DNA of 64,000 nt from Scalesia atractyloides (lineage: Eukaryota > Streptophyta > Magnoliopsida > Asterales > Asteraceae): NCBI GenBank assembly GCA_947069175.1, contig CAMTDV010000012.1, positions 38,100,341 to 38,164,340 on the forward strand. The letters run 5' to 3'. The stretch's first letter is position 1; each line of letters begins with the position of its first letter. Shown one piece after another: positions 23,684-36,856 of this stretch. The notes under the pieces were generated by a model. The model saw only the letters and a program-made list of their open reading frames with translations. It was not told where the DNA came from and made no database searches. The position numbers and the translations under genes are program-made.

Positions 23684-25944
23684 GTGCAGGTACAACTCTG
23701 GCGCGCTCTTGTTCGCTTATGGTATATTGATAGCGGCTGTTCCAGGCACATGACAGGAGACATCTCGCAGTTGAATGACATTCAATTTTTCGATGGCGGG
23801 TTTCTTTCCTTCGCAGGTGGAGAAACCAGGAAAATCATGATGAGAGGAACTATTTGCAATGGAGCCTTGAGTTTTAAAAATGTCAACTATGTACCAGAAT
23901 TGAAGCACAGTCTGTTGAGTGTGTCTCAACTCTGCGACAATCATCTGGATGTTCTCTTCACAAAGAAAGGATGCTATGTGCTCAAACCAGGCTTAATCAT
24001 TCCAGATGATTGGAATCTACTGAAAGCTGCAAGAAAAGGAAACGCCTACATCATTGATATGAACCAGGCTCCTTTTGACAAGCTCACATGCCTTTTTTCT
24101 TCGACAGCCGATCATGACGCCATGCTATGGCATTGAATACTGGGTTACATCAACATGAAGAATTTAAATCGTCTTGCTAAAGGTGGTTTGGTCAGAGATC
24201 TACCAGTTCGTGACTTCATGCAGATCGAAAAATGTGAATCATGTGCTCGTGGGAAGCAACACCATCAGCCGCATAAAACCAAAGCCATACCCTCCACTTC
24301 TCAGGTCTTAGAACTGCTCCACATGGATCTCTTCGGTCCAACAGACATTTGCAGCATTGGAGGGAAGGCTTACTGTCTGGTTATTATTGATGACTACTCT
24401 CGATTCACCTGGGTTTTCTTTCTTACACATAAAAGTGAAACCGCAGAGATAGTGAAACAATTTGTCACGCTTATGGAAAACCAGACATATTCGAAGGTAA
24501 AGGCTATTCGGTGTGACAATGGGACAGAGTTTAAGAATCTTACCTTAAACTCTTTCTGCTCCTCCAAGGGAATTGACACACAGTTAAGTGCAGCCAGAAC
24601 CCCACAGCAAAACAGGGTTGCCGAATGTAAAAATTGCACACTCATCGAGGCGACATGAACCATGCTTGTTGAATCCGAGCTACCTCTCATCTTCTGGGCC
24701 GAAGCAATCAACACTGCATGCTACATTCAGAATCATGCCCCTGATCAATAAACGCCACATGAAGACTCCATACGAAGTGGTTGAAGGTCGCAAACCTTCG
24801 GTCAAGCATTTCCGCAAATTTGGATGTCCTTGTGTTCTCCTGCTCATGGATGCTAAAGGAAAGTTCAAAGCACGCGGAGATCCTTGTATTTTCGTTGGTT
24901 ATTCAAAAAATACGACATATCGCGTTTATAACAATATCAAGAAGATGGTGGTTGAAACCTACAATGTTGTTGGCTGGAGGAAAATCCCAAGGGCAAACGC
25001 ATTGGTCCTGATTGGTTGTATGACTACTCTACCTTATTTAATCATTTTGATGTGTCTTCTAATATGTCTACAGGAGATAGTTTGACGTCTTTCCCTCCAA
25101 CGGTGCCCATTCCTTCCGACGATGACGCTGAAGCTGCCACACCAAATGACACACTAAAGCAGCTAAGTGTAGATCCTCCTGGATTCAATGACACTATCTC
25201 ACCATCCTCCACAGCTTCACCATCTCACGCCCCATCCATCTCTTCGCCTATTCAGCCTAATCTTACTGAGGATGTGGTTTCTCCTCCAGAGCCAACTATG
25301 GCAGATAAAGGACTTCCTCCTGATGTTTTGGGCTCCTCCTTGTTTCCTGAGCCTACTCCCCTCGATTGTGCGATGGATTCTCTACCTCACACCTCTACAG
25401 GTGCCTCGGTTGAGGGGAGGCATCTGGCGTTGCTTCAGCTAGTATCACCAACTTGCCAACCGATGTTTTGGTTCCTGCTGCACTAATACCACAACGTTTA
25501 TAGCGTGATCATCCCATTGAGAATATCATTGGTCCTGTAAACGCCGCTGTTCGCACACGCAGTCAATCTGGGGATATCAATACATGTCTTTATTCTTGCT
25601 TTATTTCCCAAATTGAACCTAAAAGTATTGACGTTGCCTTGCAGGAGCCAGGCTGGGTGGATGCCATGCACGAAGAACTCAATCAATTTGAAAAACTTGG
25701 CGTTTGGCAACTGGTGAAACTACCTCAAGGAAAGCGTGCTCTTGGAACTCGCTGGGTCTTCCGCAACAAGCAGGATGACACTGGAGTTATTGTTTGAAAT
25801 AAGGCTAGATTGGTGGTCCAAGGGTTTCGACAGATTGAAGGACTGGATTATGATGAGGTTTATGCACCTGTCGCGCGTTTGGAAGCTATACGTATCTTCT
25901 TGGCATACGCATCTTATATGGACTTTACTGTCTATCAAATGGAT
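23684..25944 (+). pseudogene. pol part 1 of outer element: PR, INT and start of RT
   Basis: One frame carries the protease motif D-S-G-C (Asp codon 23729), a pre-integrase zinc region and the integrase core with catalytic Asp codons at 24326 and 24515 and Glu at 24623 (35 residues between the last two). TGA codons at 24134 and 24656 interrupt it. Both sit where relatives have Arg and fit CGA-to-TGA change. A frameshift near 24725 moves to the integrase C-terminal part. RT begins about 25560 and has another TGA at 25795. RT is cut at the Y-Q-M-D motif by the nested element at 25945 and resumes at 36862. Confidence 0.8.
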
Positions 25945-26670
25945 TGTTGATACAGTTTTATGTCTGTCGCTTGTTCTTAATTACAGTTGTAATCGTACGG
26001 TCTTTGCTCAAGTGTCTGTATAGGTTTGGTCGTGTCAAATAGATCGAATATCCTTCTATCTTGATCTAGTATGACATCTTAGCTTGTCTGTGTTAATCAG
26101 TTGCATGTGTGCATACTGATAAGTCTTAGAAACGTCAAGTCTACACACGTTCTCCATTAAAGAGGATTCTGTGCGAGTCAGAGAATTCGTACGAAACATA
26201 GGTTTCGTGCGAATCACTGAGTGGTTTCGTATGAAACATGTATTTCGTACGAAACACTGACTCGTACCAATTCTGGAGTTCTGTCTCGTGTGAAATATTG
26301 TGTTCAGTATGTCTAGGTTAGTGTTTCGTACGAAATCTAGACTGACACTATATAAGCAGACATGCACCTCTCAGTCAAGGTTACTGACCAGACTGAAAGA
26401 ACGAGCTAGCAAACTGATCTTTTGGTAAGATCTCTAAGTTAGCATTTCTGGTGTAGACGAAGACACAAGAACATAGCAAGTTTGTTTGAGTCATACGAGC
26501 ATTGTGGGTACATGTTTGTACTTGTTCTCAATCATTAATAAAGATAGTGAATCTTTGGTTACCCCGTGTTCTTTACTTTGCTTTGGTTGCATGCACACTT
26601 GGATTCCGCACTTGTGTGTGTGTCATTTGAACAAGGAACTGGTTTAACACCGTCCGCAGGTGGATCTACA
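25945..26670 (+). repeat. 5' LTR of nested Copia element
   Basis: 726 bp, TG...CA. U3 has several copies of the palindrome-like tttcgtacgaaa and variants (26185-26335). TATA box tatataa is at 26349-26355. The 3' LTR at 36140-36856 lacks about 10 bp after 26270 and has a changed TATA (tatacaa). Confidence 0.9.
26349..26355 (+). promoter_or_regulatory. TATA box in 5' LTR of nested element
   Basis: The tatataa motif is followed by a short U-R segment. In the 3' LTR the same site reads tatacaa, a weaker match. Confidence 0.55.
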
Positions 26671-26672
26671 AG

Positions 26673-26684
26673 TGGTATCAGAGC
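26673..26684 (+). other. primer binding site of nested element
   Basis: tggtatcagagc is a perfect match to the sequence complementary to the 3' end of initiator tRNA-Met. It lies 2 nt after the LTR and is the usual site for starting minus-strand DNA synthesis. Confidence 0.85.
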
Positions 26685-27330
26685 TTTGGCTCTTTCCTTG
26701 TTCAAAACCGGGCTTAGTTGTGTCTGAGCTAGTTTGAAGAGTTTTGAAGTGTTCTTGAGCCTCCAGCAGAAAACTTAAGTTTTGAATAGATAACTAACTT
26801 AAAACTTGCTTAAAATCTGTTGCATATAGAAAATTTTATGGTAAAATTTTTCTGAAGAACACCCTTGAAGAAGAAATCTGCAAAAATTGAATCCGATTAG
26901 TTTGGTAGGTTTGACATTTTCTGACTTGGATCTGGACTTGGACTGTTGACTGATTAAAAAATCTGTGTTTTAACTAAAAGTGGGTAAGACAACAGGTATT
27001 TTAAAAAAGCAGGTCTACACAAGAAAGGAAATTTCTCACCAAACCATATCTGAAAAGATTCCTCTGAAAAACGCTGAACAAAACATTTTTGTGCGACTGA
27101 AAAGTTTCGTACGAATCATCTGTCCCACACGAAACACGTGATTCGCACAAAACATATTTGTTTCGTGCGAAACAGTTGTCTCGCACAAAACTGTTGTTGT
27201 TTGATTTTCGTGTTTCTCAAAGATTTGTGATTTTTAAGAATTTGTCATATTTTCAGATCTGTGATTTTTAAACGGTAATTATAATTTTTAAAACTTTAAA
27301 CCTTTAAATTTTCATAAACAAGAAAATATA

Positions 27331-30300
27331 ATGAGTTCTAACCCGTGGGATTGGATTGTTCAACCCTCAAATCAGGAGTCTTCACAAAGCTCCGCAACAT
27401 CATGGGTAAAATCGTGATGCCTCAACATACAGGAATGATCTCTGTAAATCAATGGCGTTGTTGCGAATCAACATCAAAGCATCCAAACTCTATTAATGAG
27501 CGAAAGTAAAACAGGGAGTAATAACCAACCGCCGAAGTTAAATTACATGAACGATTATCCTGCATGGAAAAGTCGTTTTCATACGTATGTTCTCGGTCAA
27601 AACACGGAATTGTGGACGTGTTTCACTACCCCTTACAATGAAGCACTTGAAGAAGCTGGATCAAATCCAACCACTTTTGCCAATCTAGTCGAAAGTGACA
27701 AGAAAGCTTACGATTTAGAGAAAAAGGCATTTGCTATCCTCACACAAGCTCTGCATAAAGACATTTATCATCAGTTTGTGTATAATACTACAACGAAAAA
27801 TTTGTGGGACACTTTGGAAGCAAGAGGTGAAGGTGACGCTGCTACCAGGAAGATTCGGCATGATCTGCTCAAGAAAGAGTTTAAAGGTTTCATGTTCATG
27901 GAGAACGAAACCTTGAATGATATGACCACTCGGTAATATCATCTTCTCAGTGAGATGTACTCATATAAAGTGTTAGCAGCACCACAAGAAATTGTGATGC
28001 GATTTGCTGATGCTTTACCACCAAAATGGGGTAAATTTATTGATCTTTTAAAACATACAGGTGTTTTGGACTCAATTAGTATTTATGTATTTGTGCAGAA
28101 ACTGGAGAACAAGAATGAAGAAGAACTCCGGAAGGCACAACGAGTCTCTGCTCCACAAAACCCTGAGATGTACTTTGGAGGTATAAATGCAAGTACAAGT
28201 TCAAGTCAGTAATCGAAGCTACAAACCGCGTTTGTGTCAAACGTGAATCCTTTCCTACCCCAACAAGTTCAAACAAGTCAGTCTACAGGTTCGAGTAATC
28301 AAACCTATGGACAGACTTTTTATCCGAAAGCCTTCCTCCCACAGCCAAGGGATTTAGCGCATAAAGCTCCACAGCAAGCTCCTCAACAAGCTTTCTATGG
28401 TAGTAACAGTCAATCGGCAAATCCTAATACCTTCAAACTTGACACGTCAAATCTCTCCAAAATCAATATAGAAGTTGCACAGGAACATGCAGAACTTCTA
28501 AATACCATGGTCAGTGCATATTGTGGTTTAGTTGCAGGTCAAATAGGGAACATCAATTGACGAACGAAGACTATGAGCAAATTAACCGAGATGAAATGGA
28601 GCTGATGGACATCAAATGGGCATTAGCAAGTGCTATGAGAAGAGCGAAGGATTATATGAGAAGAACAGGTAGAACCAGTTTGGAAAGCAAGAAGGATACC
28701 AAATACGGCTTTGACAAAATCGTCGTTACTTGCTCCAACTGTGGAGAAAGAGGTCACTTTAAGCGGGAATGTACAAGACCCAGCAAGGAAGGAAATCACA
28801 ACCCCTTTCGTAATCACTCTCAACCATTCAATACAGCACATATAACAATGAAAGAAGAATAGTAGCTGTTGGTAACTCTAACAACACCAATCAATCAGGA
28901 CCTCAAACACGCACAGAGCTATGGTAGTTCAGTCTGATGAAGGATGCGATTGGTCAGTACAGTTGGGAACAGAGAACAACGGAAGAATGGCATGCTATGC
29001 AAGGATCGTGGATCAAAACAAGCATGATCACAGCATCAACACTCAAAATAATGATGATACATATGGGGATGCTGGTAGTTCTGAGGAAGAATGTTCAAGT
29101 TCAGATGGTTATGGATCTGATTCTAGTGTGAAGAAAGGAAGTGAAGCTGAGGTTGAAGAGTTGCTGAGTGAAGCTGAGATGTTGAAGAATGAAAAGGTAA
29201 GTATGACGAGGAATGCAGAAGCTGCAGAAAAAGAGAAAGAGGCACTCTCTACAGATGGTGCTGCTTTTCCTCATCACACTGCCTTCATGGCAAATGTTGA
29301 AGGTTCTTCAAAACAGGTAAATTCTGACCCTTCTACTGTTTGCAATGACTGTGTTGAGTTGAAAATAAAATACGAAACCATCAACATCATAATCAGAATT
29401 TATTTGTTGAACTATCAAAATGAAAAGAGGCGAATTTGGCGCTAACTAGAAATGAAAAAGAATTCAAATCTGTAATAGAAACCCTTAAGAAAAGTGTTTC
29501 TGAATTGACAAAACAGTTTTGAATAAACAGACAGGAATTAATAACTACATTAATCTCCTAGAAGAAACAAAGAAAGAGTTAGCCATCGCCAAATGTGAAT
29601 ATGATTCGATCAAACGCAAATTAGAAAGTTATTCTAACTCCCAATATGTGCTTGATCATATCATTGAAGTTCAAAAACTAAAGGGAGATGCTCAATGCAT
29701 AGGGTATAATTCGTGTCCACTCCCAATGAAACACAACTATACCAAAATGCCTGATGAAGAGGAGATGCCTCGTTTTGAACCCTTTGTACCGTTGAATCCC
29801 GAGGAATTCGCAGCAGGGTTAGGGTTCGAACTAGGCAATTCCTCTCAAGAACCAAGCAAGCCAGAAAGTTCATTATCTGATGAAAAAGAGGATGATACAT
29901 CAGATGATGAATCGATAAGTGATGTACAGGATCAGCCTCTTGATGAAAGGAAAAGAGTAAAATCTTCTGCTACTCCTAGTACTCAATCTGTTGAGAATCA
30001 AGAGATAGTTCCTAAGAAATCTGTAAAGACAAGTGTGTCTACACAAGAAGTAGATAATGTGTTATATACTTTGGTTGGAGATAAGAAAATCTATTCAAAC
30101 AAAGATTTTCCAAATGAAAAACATAAATCCAATCTCTATAGATCAGGTGTTTGAAAAGTCAAAAACCAAACCTTTAGAGAAGAAAAAGCCCACCAAATCA
30201 CGACCACTATCAGCTTCAAAAGAAAAACAATGGAAGCGTGTTGAAAAGCCTACAGTTTCTCAACCAAAGGTTGAATCAGAAGGCACTCGCTACCAGAAAA

Positions 30301-30900
30301 AGGCCAAAACTGTTAAATTTGTGAGTTCTAAAGGTACCGATAAAGTCAAAACTTTTCAAGGAAAATCTAACGTCGATTTTGTAAAGAAAGTTAAGATTTT
30401 GAAAAGAAATAGTCAAAACAACTACACCCAACACACTGATGGATGTAATGAAAATGAACCCAGTACCTCAGGATCCACAAATTCAACATCAAGCCGAGAA
30501 ACACGATCTCCTAGTTTTGTTGAAAGGAAAAAATGTTTCAAATGTGGAGAGTTTGGCCACATTATAAAGAATTGTCAAAATCCAGCCAAATCAAGATGTA
30601 TAGAGAAAGCCCCTCATGAACCAACTTGAAAACGTAAATCTGTTTCTCAAACACAAGATAAACAAATTATTAAAGATCAAAAAGAGAAACAAAAACGTAA
30701 ACAAGTAAAAGCAGTTAAAAAAGCTTTAAAATCGGATTCTTCTAAAAAGGATCAAAGATCTTCAAAGTCAATAAAACCAGACACTGTTAAAAATGTAAAT
30801 AATAGTAAATCTGGTAATAAACAAGGATCTTGGAAACAGAAGACCGGTAATGGTTCAAAAGGAGTTTCTTAGTTTGTTAATCATCAAGAAATTGAGATTA
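27331..30900 (+). pseudogene. gag of nested SIRE-like element, broken
   Basis: The likely start is ATG 27331, which is soon stopped at 27415. The Copia Gag core is clear at 27496-28212 (Y-P-A-W-K-S-R motif, then L-W-D-T-L-E), with TAA at 27934 and 28210. A first CCHC knuckle lies at 28731-28772, followed by acidic and coiled-coil-like stretches (28921-29450, 29519-30150), a Lys-rich region and a second knuckle at 30534-30575. Frames change near 28540, 28870, 29450 and 30080. The layout parallels the outer element's Gag, so the two are relatives, but their DNA differs widely. Confidence 0.75.
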
Positions 30901-30983
30901 CATTTCTCGATGATAAGGGACGACCCAAGACCACTAAGGCTTGGGTCCCCATCTCAAACTAATCTTGTTTGTGCAATGTGTAG

Positions 30984-33900
30984 GGTGTTCCAGGAGGAAC
31001 TGTAAACAGTCATTGGATTGTTGACAGTGGAGCATCAAGGCACATGACGGGCAACTTGTGGCTCCTATATGATGTGAAAAGCATAAGGGGTGGTTATGTT
31101 GCTTTTGCTGGTGACAAAGATGGATACATAACTGGAGAAGGAATGGTCTCCAATGGTGTTGTGAGCTTCGACAAGATCAATTATGTGCGGCAAATTGATC
31201 ACAATCTTCTTAGCGTTTCTCAAATCTGCGACAAGAAGTTCACGGTACATTTTGATGATACCGGATGTTATGTGCTGAAGCCTGGATTCAAGATCCCCAA
31301 GGAAAGGATTCTACTGTCGGCTCCAAGAATTAATGATTTGTATATTCTTGATATGAGCCAAGCTATTACAACATCTGCACAAGTCATATGTTTTGTCTCT
31401 AAAGCCACCGAGAAGGAATCAATCTCATGGCACAGACGTATGGGACACATTTACCTGAGGAAAATGAACTATTTGGTGAAGAACAATCTAGTGAATGGTG
31501 TACCAGTGAAGAGCTTTCATCTTCAAGACGTTTGTGTATCATGCCAGAAAGGGAAGCAAGCAAGAAAGTCCCATCCCGTGAAGAAGATCAACACTGTGAA
31601 TATGCCACTGGAACGTCTTCATATGGACCTCTTTGGACCTATGAAACACAAGACAACCTTCGGTGATTCTTATTGTTTGGTAGTTACTGATGACTATTCC
31701 AGATTCCCATGGGTAAACATGCTGGCACACAAGAGTGAAGTTCCTACTGTCCTCAAGAATCTCCTGACTCTGCTAGAAAATTTGTACAATCTGAAGGTAA
31801 GGAGAATCAGAAGCGACAATGGCACGGAATTCAAGAATCAAGTTATGGATGAGTACTGTTCCTCAAAGGGTATTCTGCATGAGTACAGTTTTCGATACAC
31901 TCCACAACAGAATGGCATCGCTGAGAGGAAGAATAGAACTCTTATTGAAACTGCAAGAACCGTGTTAGTAGAATCAGAACTTCCCGTTCAATTCCGGGGA
32001 GAAGCAGTTGCTACTGCATGCTATACGATGAATAGAGTTCTGATGGTGAGAAACATGGGAAGACATGCTTTGAGTTGTTACATAAAAGGAAACCGGATAT
32101 TTCTTTCTTAGAACCTTTGAAGCTCCATGCACTATGATCGACCCACATGGAAAGTTTGGTCCCAAGGCTATCGAAGGTTTCTTTCTTGGATATGCTACTC
32201 CAAATTTTCGGGTGTGGAATTTGTCTTCAAAGAAGATTGAAGAATGGGGTGAAGTCAAGGTTCAGAGATATACAGAAGCTGTTAGAGCTCCGGGTGCTCC
32301 TTGGATGTTTGACTACGATGGGCTATTTGACTCCTTTAATCTACCAACTTTTGATGATGCAATAGCTGCTGCTCAGATGTTATTGGAAAGTGATACTGCA
32401 GTGGATTCATCACTAGTTCGACCAATTATTGTTAACCCTCACGTGTTGACTTCGGTTAACAATCTTGTTCAAAATGAGGAATTCGAAGACGCTGCGGATT
32501 ATAATGTTTCATCAGAAGACGATGAGTTTCACGATGCAAATGAAGCTACCTCTGGTGCGGTTCCTGGATTTTCAAATTATACGTCAAATATTCAACCTCA
32601 AGGACTGAAGGTCAGGCATCTACCACGTCATCAAATCCAGCTCTCGATGTAACTGTTGACCTGAATATCAACAATTTGGATATCAATTCTCGAGTTCCTG
32701 ATGTGCCAGAAACTCGTATTCATAGTATCCATCCTCAGTAGAATATTATTGGAGATGTCCAGAGTGGTGTGCAGATTCGTAATCAGCTTCGAAACAACCA
32801 GAATTCTGGATTGTATTCGGAAATCAGGGAATCTGGTGGTCTGAATGATTGGTCTTTTGCCTGCTATGTGTGCCAAGTAAAACCAAAATCTTGGAAGGAG
32901 GCAATGAAAGAAGACTCGTGGGTTGAAGCCATGCAGGAAGAACTTCAGCAGTTTCAGAAGTTAGGTGTCTAGAAATTGGTTGACAGGCCTGATGGCTACA
33001 AGAAGATTGGTACACGATGGGTGTACAAATGCAAGAAGGATGACCGAGGTGTTGTTGTGAGAAACAAGCGCGATTGGTTGTTCAAGGTTTTAATCAGGTC
33101 GAAGGGATCGATTACAATGAAGTTTATGCACCGTTTGCACAACTTGAGGCCATAAGAATCTTTTTGGCTTATGCGTCCTTCAAGAAGTTCACCGTTTATC
33201 AGATGGATGTGAAGAGTGCATTTCTTCATGGTGTGGTAGAAGAGGAATTATATGTTGAGCAACCGCCAGGTTTTGAAGATCCTCTCCATCCTGACAAGGT
33301 TTAGCTTCTCAACAAGGCATTATATGGTCTTCATCAAGCTCCGAGGGCTTGGTATGAAACGTTGTCTACCTATATGTTGAAGAATGGTTTTCGACGAGGC
33401 CTGATCGACTGTACTCTCTTCATCAAGGAACAGGACAAGGACTTGCTGCTAGTACAGGTTTATGTTGATGATATTATATTTGGGTCTACTAACACTCGAA
33501 TGTGCAAAGAATTCGAACAGGTTATGCAGGAGAAGTTCGAGATGAGCGCAATGGGAGAAATGACTTTCTTTTTAGGTTTGCATGTTCAACAATCAAAGGA
33601 AGGGATTTTTATCCATCAAACCAAGTACGTCGGAGATATTCTCAAGCGATTTCAGATGGATGACTCAAAGCCATTGGGAACAGCATTAGCTCAAAATCAT
33701 GGGATTACTCCAGAAGGAATGGGTGAACATGTAGAACCATCACTCTATCGTGCTATGATCGGATCTCTCATGTATCTTACTGCTTCAAGACCCGACATAA
33801 TGTACCCAACATGCTTTCTGGCGCGCTATCAATCTAGTCCGAAATTTTCTCACTTGATGGCTGTAAAAAGGATCTTTCGTTATTTGAAGGGACGCCCTGA

Positions 33901-34409
33901 CACTGGTCTATGGTACCCTAAGGATGATAACTTTGATCTGATAGCATTCAGTGATTCTGATCGTGGCGGCTGCAAAATTGATGCAAAGTCAACAACCGCA
34001 GGATGTCAGTTCTTGGGAAATCGCCTAGTCACGTTGCAATGCAAAAAGCAAACTTGTGTAGCTACATCAACATGTGAGGCTGAGTATATTTCAGCTTCTA
34101 GTTGCTGCTCTCAAGTTCTATGGATGCAACAGCAAATGCGCGACTACGGGTTTTGAATTTCTTACTACTCCTATTTTTGTTGATAATGAAGATGCTTTAC
34201 AGATCACTCGGAATCCTGTACAGCATTCAAAAACAAAACACATTGAGATTAAGTATCATTTCATACGTGATTGTTATGAAAAGAGACTTATCGATGTTGT
34301 TAAAATCCACATTGATCACCAACGTGCCGACCTTTTTACCCAAGCCTTTGATAAATCACGTTTTGATTATCTACTTTTGGTCAATGGCATCAAGGTGAAA
34401 CCCGAGTAA
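30984..34409 (+). pseudogene. pol of nested element: PR-INT-RT-RNase H, broken
   Basis: Open from 30984 to 32111: protease D-S-G-A-S-R-H (about 31023), H/C zinc region, and integrase with Asp codons at 31626 and 31815 and Glu at 31923. A frameshift near 32110 leads to the integrase C-terminal half (to 32650). RT starts about 32760, with TAG at 32969, a shift near 33070, and TAG at 33301. The Y-V-D-D active site at 33461-33472 is intact in the long frame 33362-34156. RNase H runs to 34409 across a further shift near 34156. The enzymes would copy RNA and insert DNA, but these breaks rule out a full polyprotein. Confidence 0.85.
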
Positions 34410-36139
34410 CTCAACCATGGCTAAATATTTTTGTATATACTTTTCTAAAAATCTAAGACTACAAAAAGATTTTCAGTTTTATATTTTAGGGGGAGTAAGT
34501 TTCAGGAAAATACAAAAATATGTCTTTTATTTACCTTCTTTGTTTAAGGGGAGAAAAAATTCAGAAAAATACAAAAACATTAGAAATATCAAAAATGAGT
34601 TCCTTGGATAAGTTGAAGATGATGAAACTCACCGGTAAATCTGTCAGATATGGTCAAAAGCATAGAAAGTAGATTGATAAGTAGCTTTTACTTATGATGT
34701 ATCGGTAGGCTCACAATCAGACTAAAATGTGCAGGTTGATATTAACTTAACAGACAGAACGCCAGGTGGGAACCATTCATTGGCATATGGTCTTGGTACT
34801 GAAATTTCGTTTGATAGAGTGCCGAGGTTCTGAGATATATGGTCTTTATGCTGGCTTATCATCTGGGTATCATGGTTGAATCTTTTGCCGAAAAATAACG
34901 GTGGCGCAAGTCTAGAACTTCCATGATATCATACATACGTGTACATACTACATACGACAATCAAATAAGTGATAAAAATATCGCATCCCCAAAATAAGTG
35001 ATAAAATATCACAGCTTTATGCGGGAGCTAAGTTCGTCTCTTTGTCGGTACGATGGTACTAACCTGTTCACGGACTTACTCATGTGCCCTACATGTATAT
35101 AAAAATCAAGTTCCTCATCAATAAGTGATTAAATCACAAAGGGCTTGTTTTCAATAAAAAATAAGTGAGTATCTCACATCATTCATATACGTCAAAACAG
35201 ATGATAAAGCAGCATACTCACTGGTAAGATTTTCTCTCGTGCATATCTTGATACGGGAATGTGTCGTGATGTGGTTGAACACGGGCTAGTAAGTACAAAT
35301 CCATACCTTAATCATATCTCCTAATCATGATTACATCTGATAAGTCTGAGCTTACGTGGACAACAATACCGATAATCATAGTTAAATACTTATCTGTTTA
35401 ATTTTGAAAACCTAATATCGTCTTTGACAAAGATTAAAATGCTGGTATGATTCCTTTACCTTGAAACTCGAAAAAGATTGTTCAATAGATATATAGTTTA
35501 TCTTTATATTTTGATTTTATGTCTAGTTTACTTAGTTGCTTATGTAATTACTTTTTGAAAGATAGCCAAAGTTGATACTCGAGAGTTTTCTACCAAGATA
35601 CGCCAGAAAACCATCTATTTGATATCCCAACTTCATAAAGTAATATCTTGCAACAAGTAATCCATCAAAGAAATCCAAAATCTAAATTTCGTTCAAGTGT
35701 GTGTATCTTGTACGAATGAACCTAGTCATTTGATTTGACTTGGTCACTTGTTTTTCTCAAATCTGCTGCTGGAATTCATAACAAGTGTGTGTATCTCGTT
35801 CAGGGAATACACTTATACGAAGAATTTATGATAAGTTTTTCGTGTGTATTCCCTGAGAAATTTGTGTTCTAATCATATTTGTCTATGAGTACAGATTGAT
35901 ACAAAAAAAAACATAAACAAAGAACAGCAACGAAGAAATCTAACAAGTCAGAAGAGGAAACAAGAAAGAATTAAAGTTTCTTGGAAGTTCGAAGACCTGA
36001 TACCTAATCATTAGATAGCAGATCTATCAATGGATAGCAGATCTTCAGGGGGAGTTTGTTGATACTCCAAGCTATTCTATGTGAAGACCAAAGTCCAAAG
36101 ACCGAAGACCGAAGACCAAGCAACATCCAAGGGGGAGTT
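34410..36139 (+). other. 3' spacer and PPT of nested element
   Basis: 1.7 kb without coding content, as in SIRE elements that lost or lack the extra 3' frame. It holds repeated small palindromes at 34964-35177, two caagtgtgtgtatct repeats (about 35694 and 35783), a PPT-like false copy at 36048-36065, and the true PPT gggggagt at 36131-36138. The phrase gatgtatcggtaggc (about 34695) also occurs in the outer element (about 38245). Confidence 0.6.
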
Positions 36140-36856
36140 TGTTGATACAGTTTTATGTCTGTCGCTTGTTCTTAATTACAGTTGTAATTGTACGGTCTTT
36201 GCTCAAGTGTTTGTATAGGTTTGGTCGTGTTGAATAGATCGAGATATCCTTCTATCTTGACCTAGTATGACATCTTAGCTTGTCTGTGTTAACCAGTTGC
36301 ATGTGTGCATACTGATAAGTCTTGGAAACGTCAAGTCTACACACGTTCTCCATTAAAGAGGATTCTGTGCGAGTCAGAGCATTCGTACGAAACATAGGTT
36401 TCGTGCGAATCACTGAGTGGTTTCGTACGAAACATGTATTTCGTACGAAACACTGACTCATACCAATTGTCTCGTGTGAAATATTGTGTTCAGTATGTCT
36501 AGATTAGTGTTTCGTACGAAATCTAGACTGACACTATACAAGCAGATATGCACCTCTCAGTCAAGGTTACTGACCAGACTGAAAAAACGAGCTAGCAAAC
36601 TGATCTTTTGGTAAGATCTCTAAGTTAGCATTTCTAGTGTAGACGAAGACACAAGAACACAACAAGTTTGTTTGAGTCATACGAGCATTGTGTGTATAAA
36701 TTTGTACTTGTTCTCAATCATTAATCAAGATAGTGAATCTTTGGTTACCCCGTGTTCTTTACTTTGCTTTGGTTGCATGCACACTTGGATTCCGCACTTG
36801 TGTGTGTGTCATTTGAACAAGGAACTGGTTTAACACCGTTCGCAGGTGGACCTACA
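36140..36856 (+). repeat. 3' LTR of nested Copia element
   Basis: 717 bp matching the 5' LTR at 25945-26670. It starts TGTTGATACAG immediately after the polypurine tract and ends CCTACA before the target copy tggat. Confidence 0.9.

Larger units (their letters stand above)
25945..36856 (+). mobile_element. nested SIRE-like Copia retrotransposon (10.9 kb)
   Basis: Starts TGTTGATACAG and ends GGTGGACCTACA, flanked by exact 5-bp target copies tggat at 25940-25944 and 36857-36861. It has two LTRs, a perfect iMet PBS, PPT ggggg-agt, and Gag, PR, INT, RT, RH in Copia order, followed by a 1.7-kb spacer. About 24 substitutions and two indels separate its LTRs over roughly 715 bp by eye, fewer per base than in the host element, as nesting requires. 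Stops and frameshifts occur in every domain. Confidence 0.92.
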
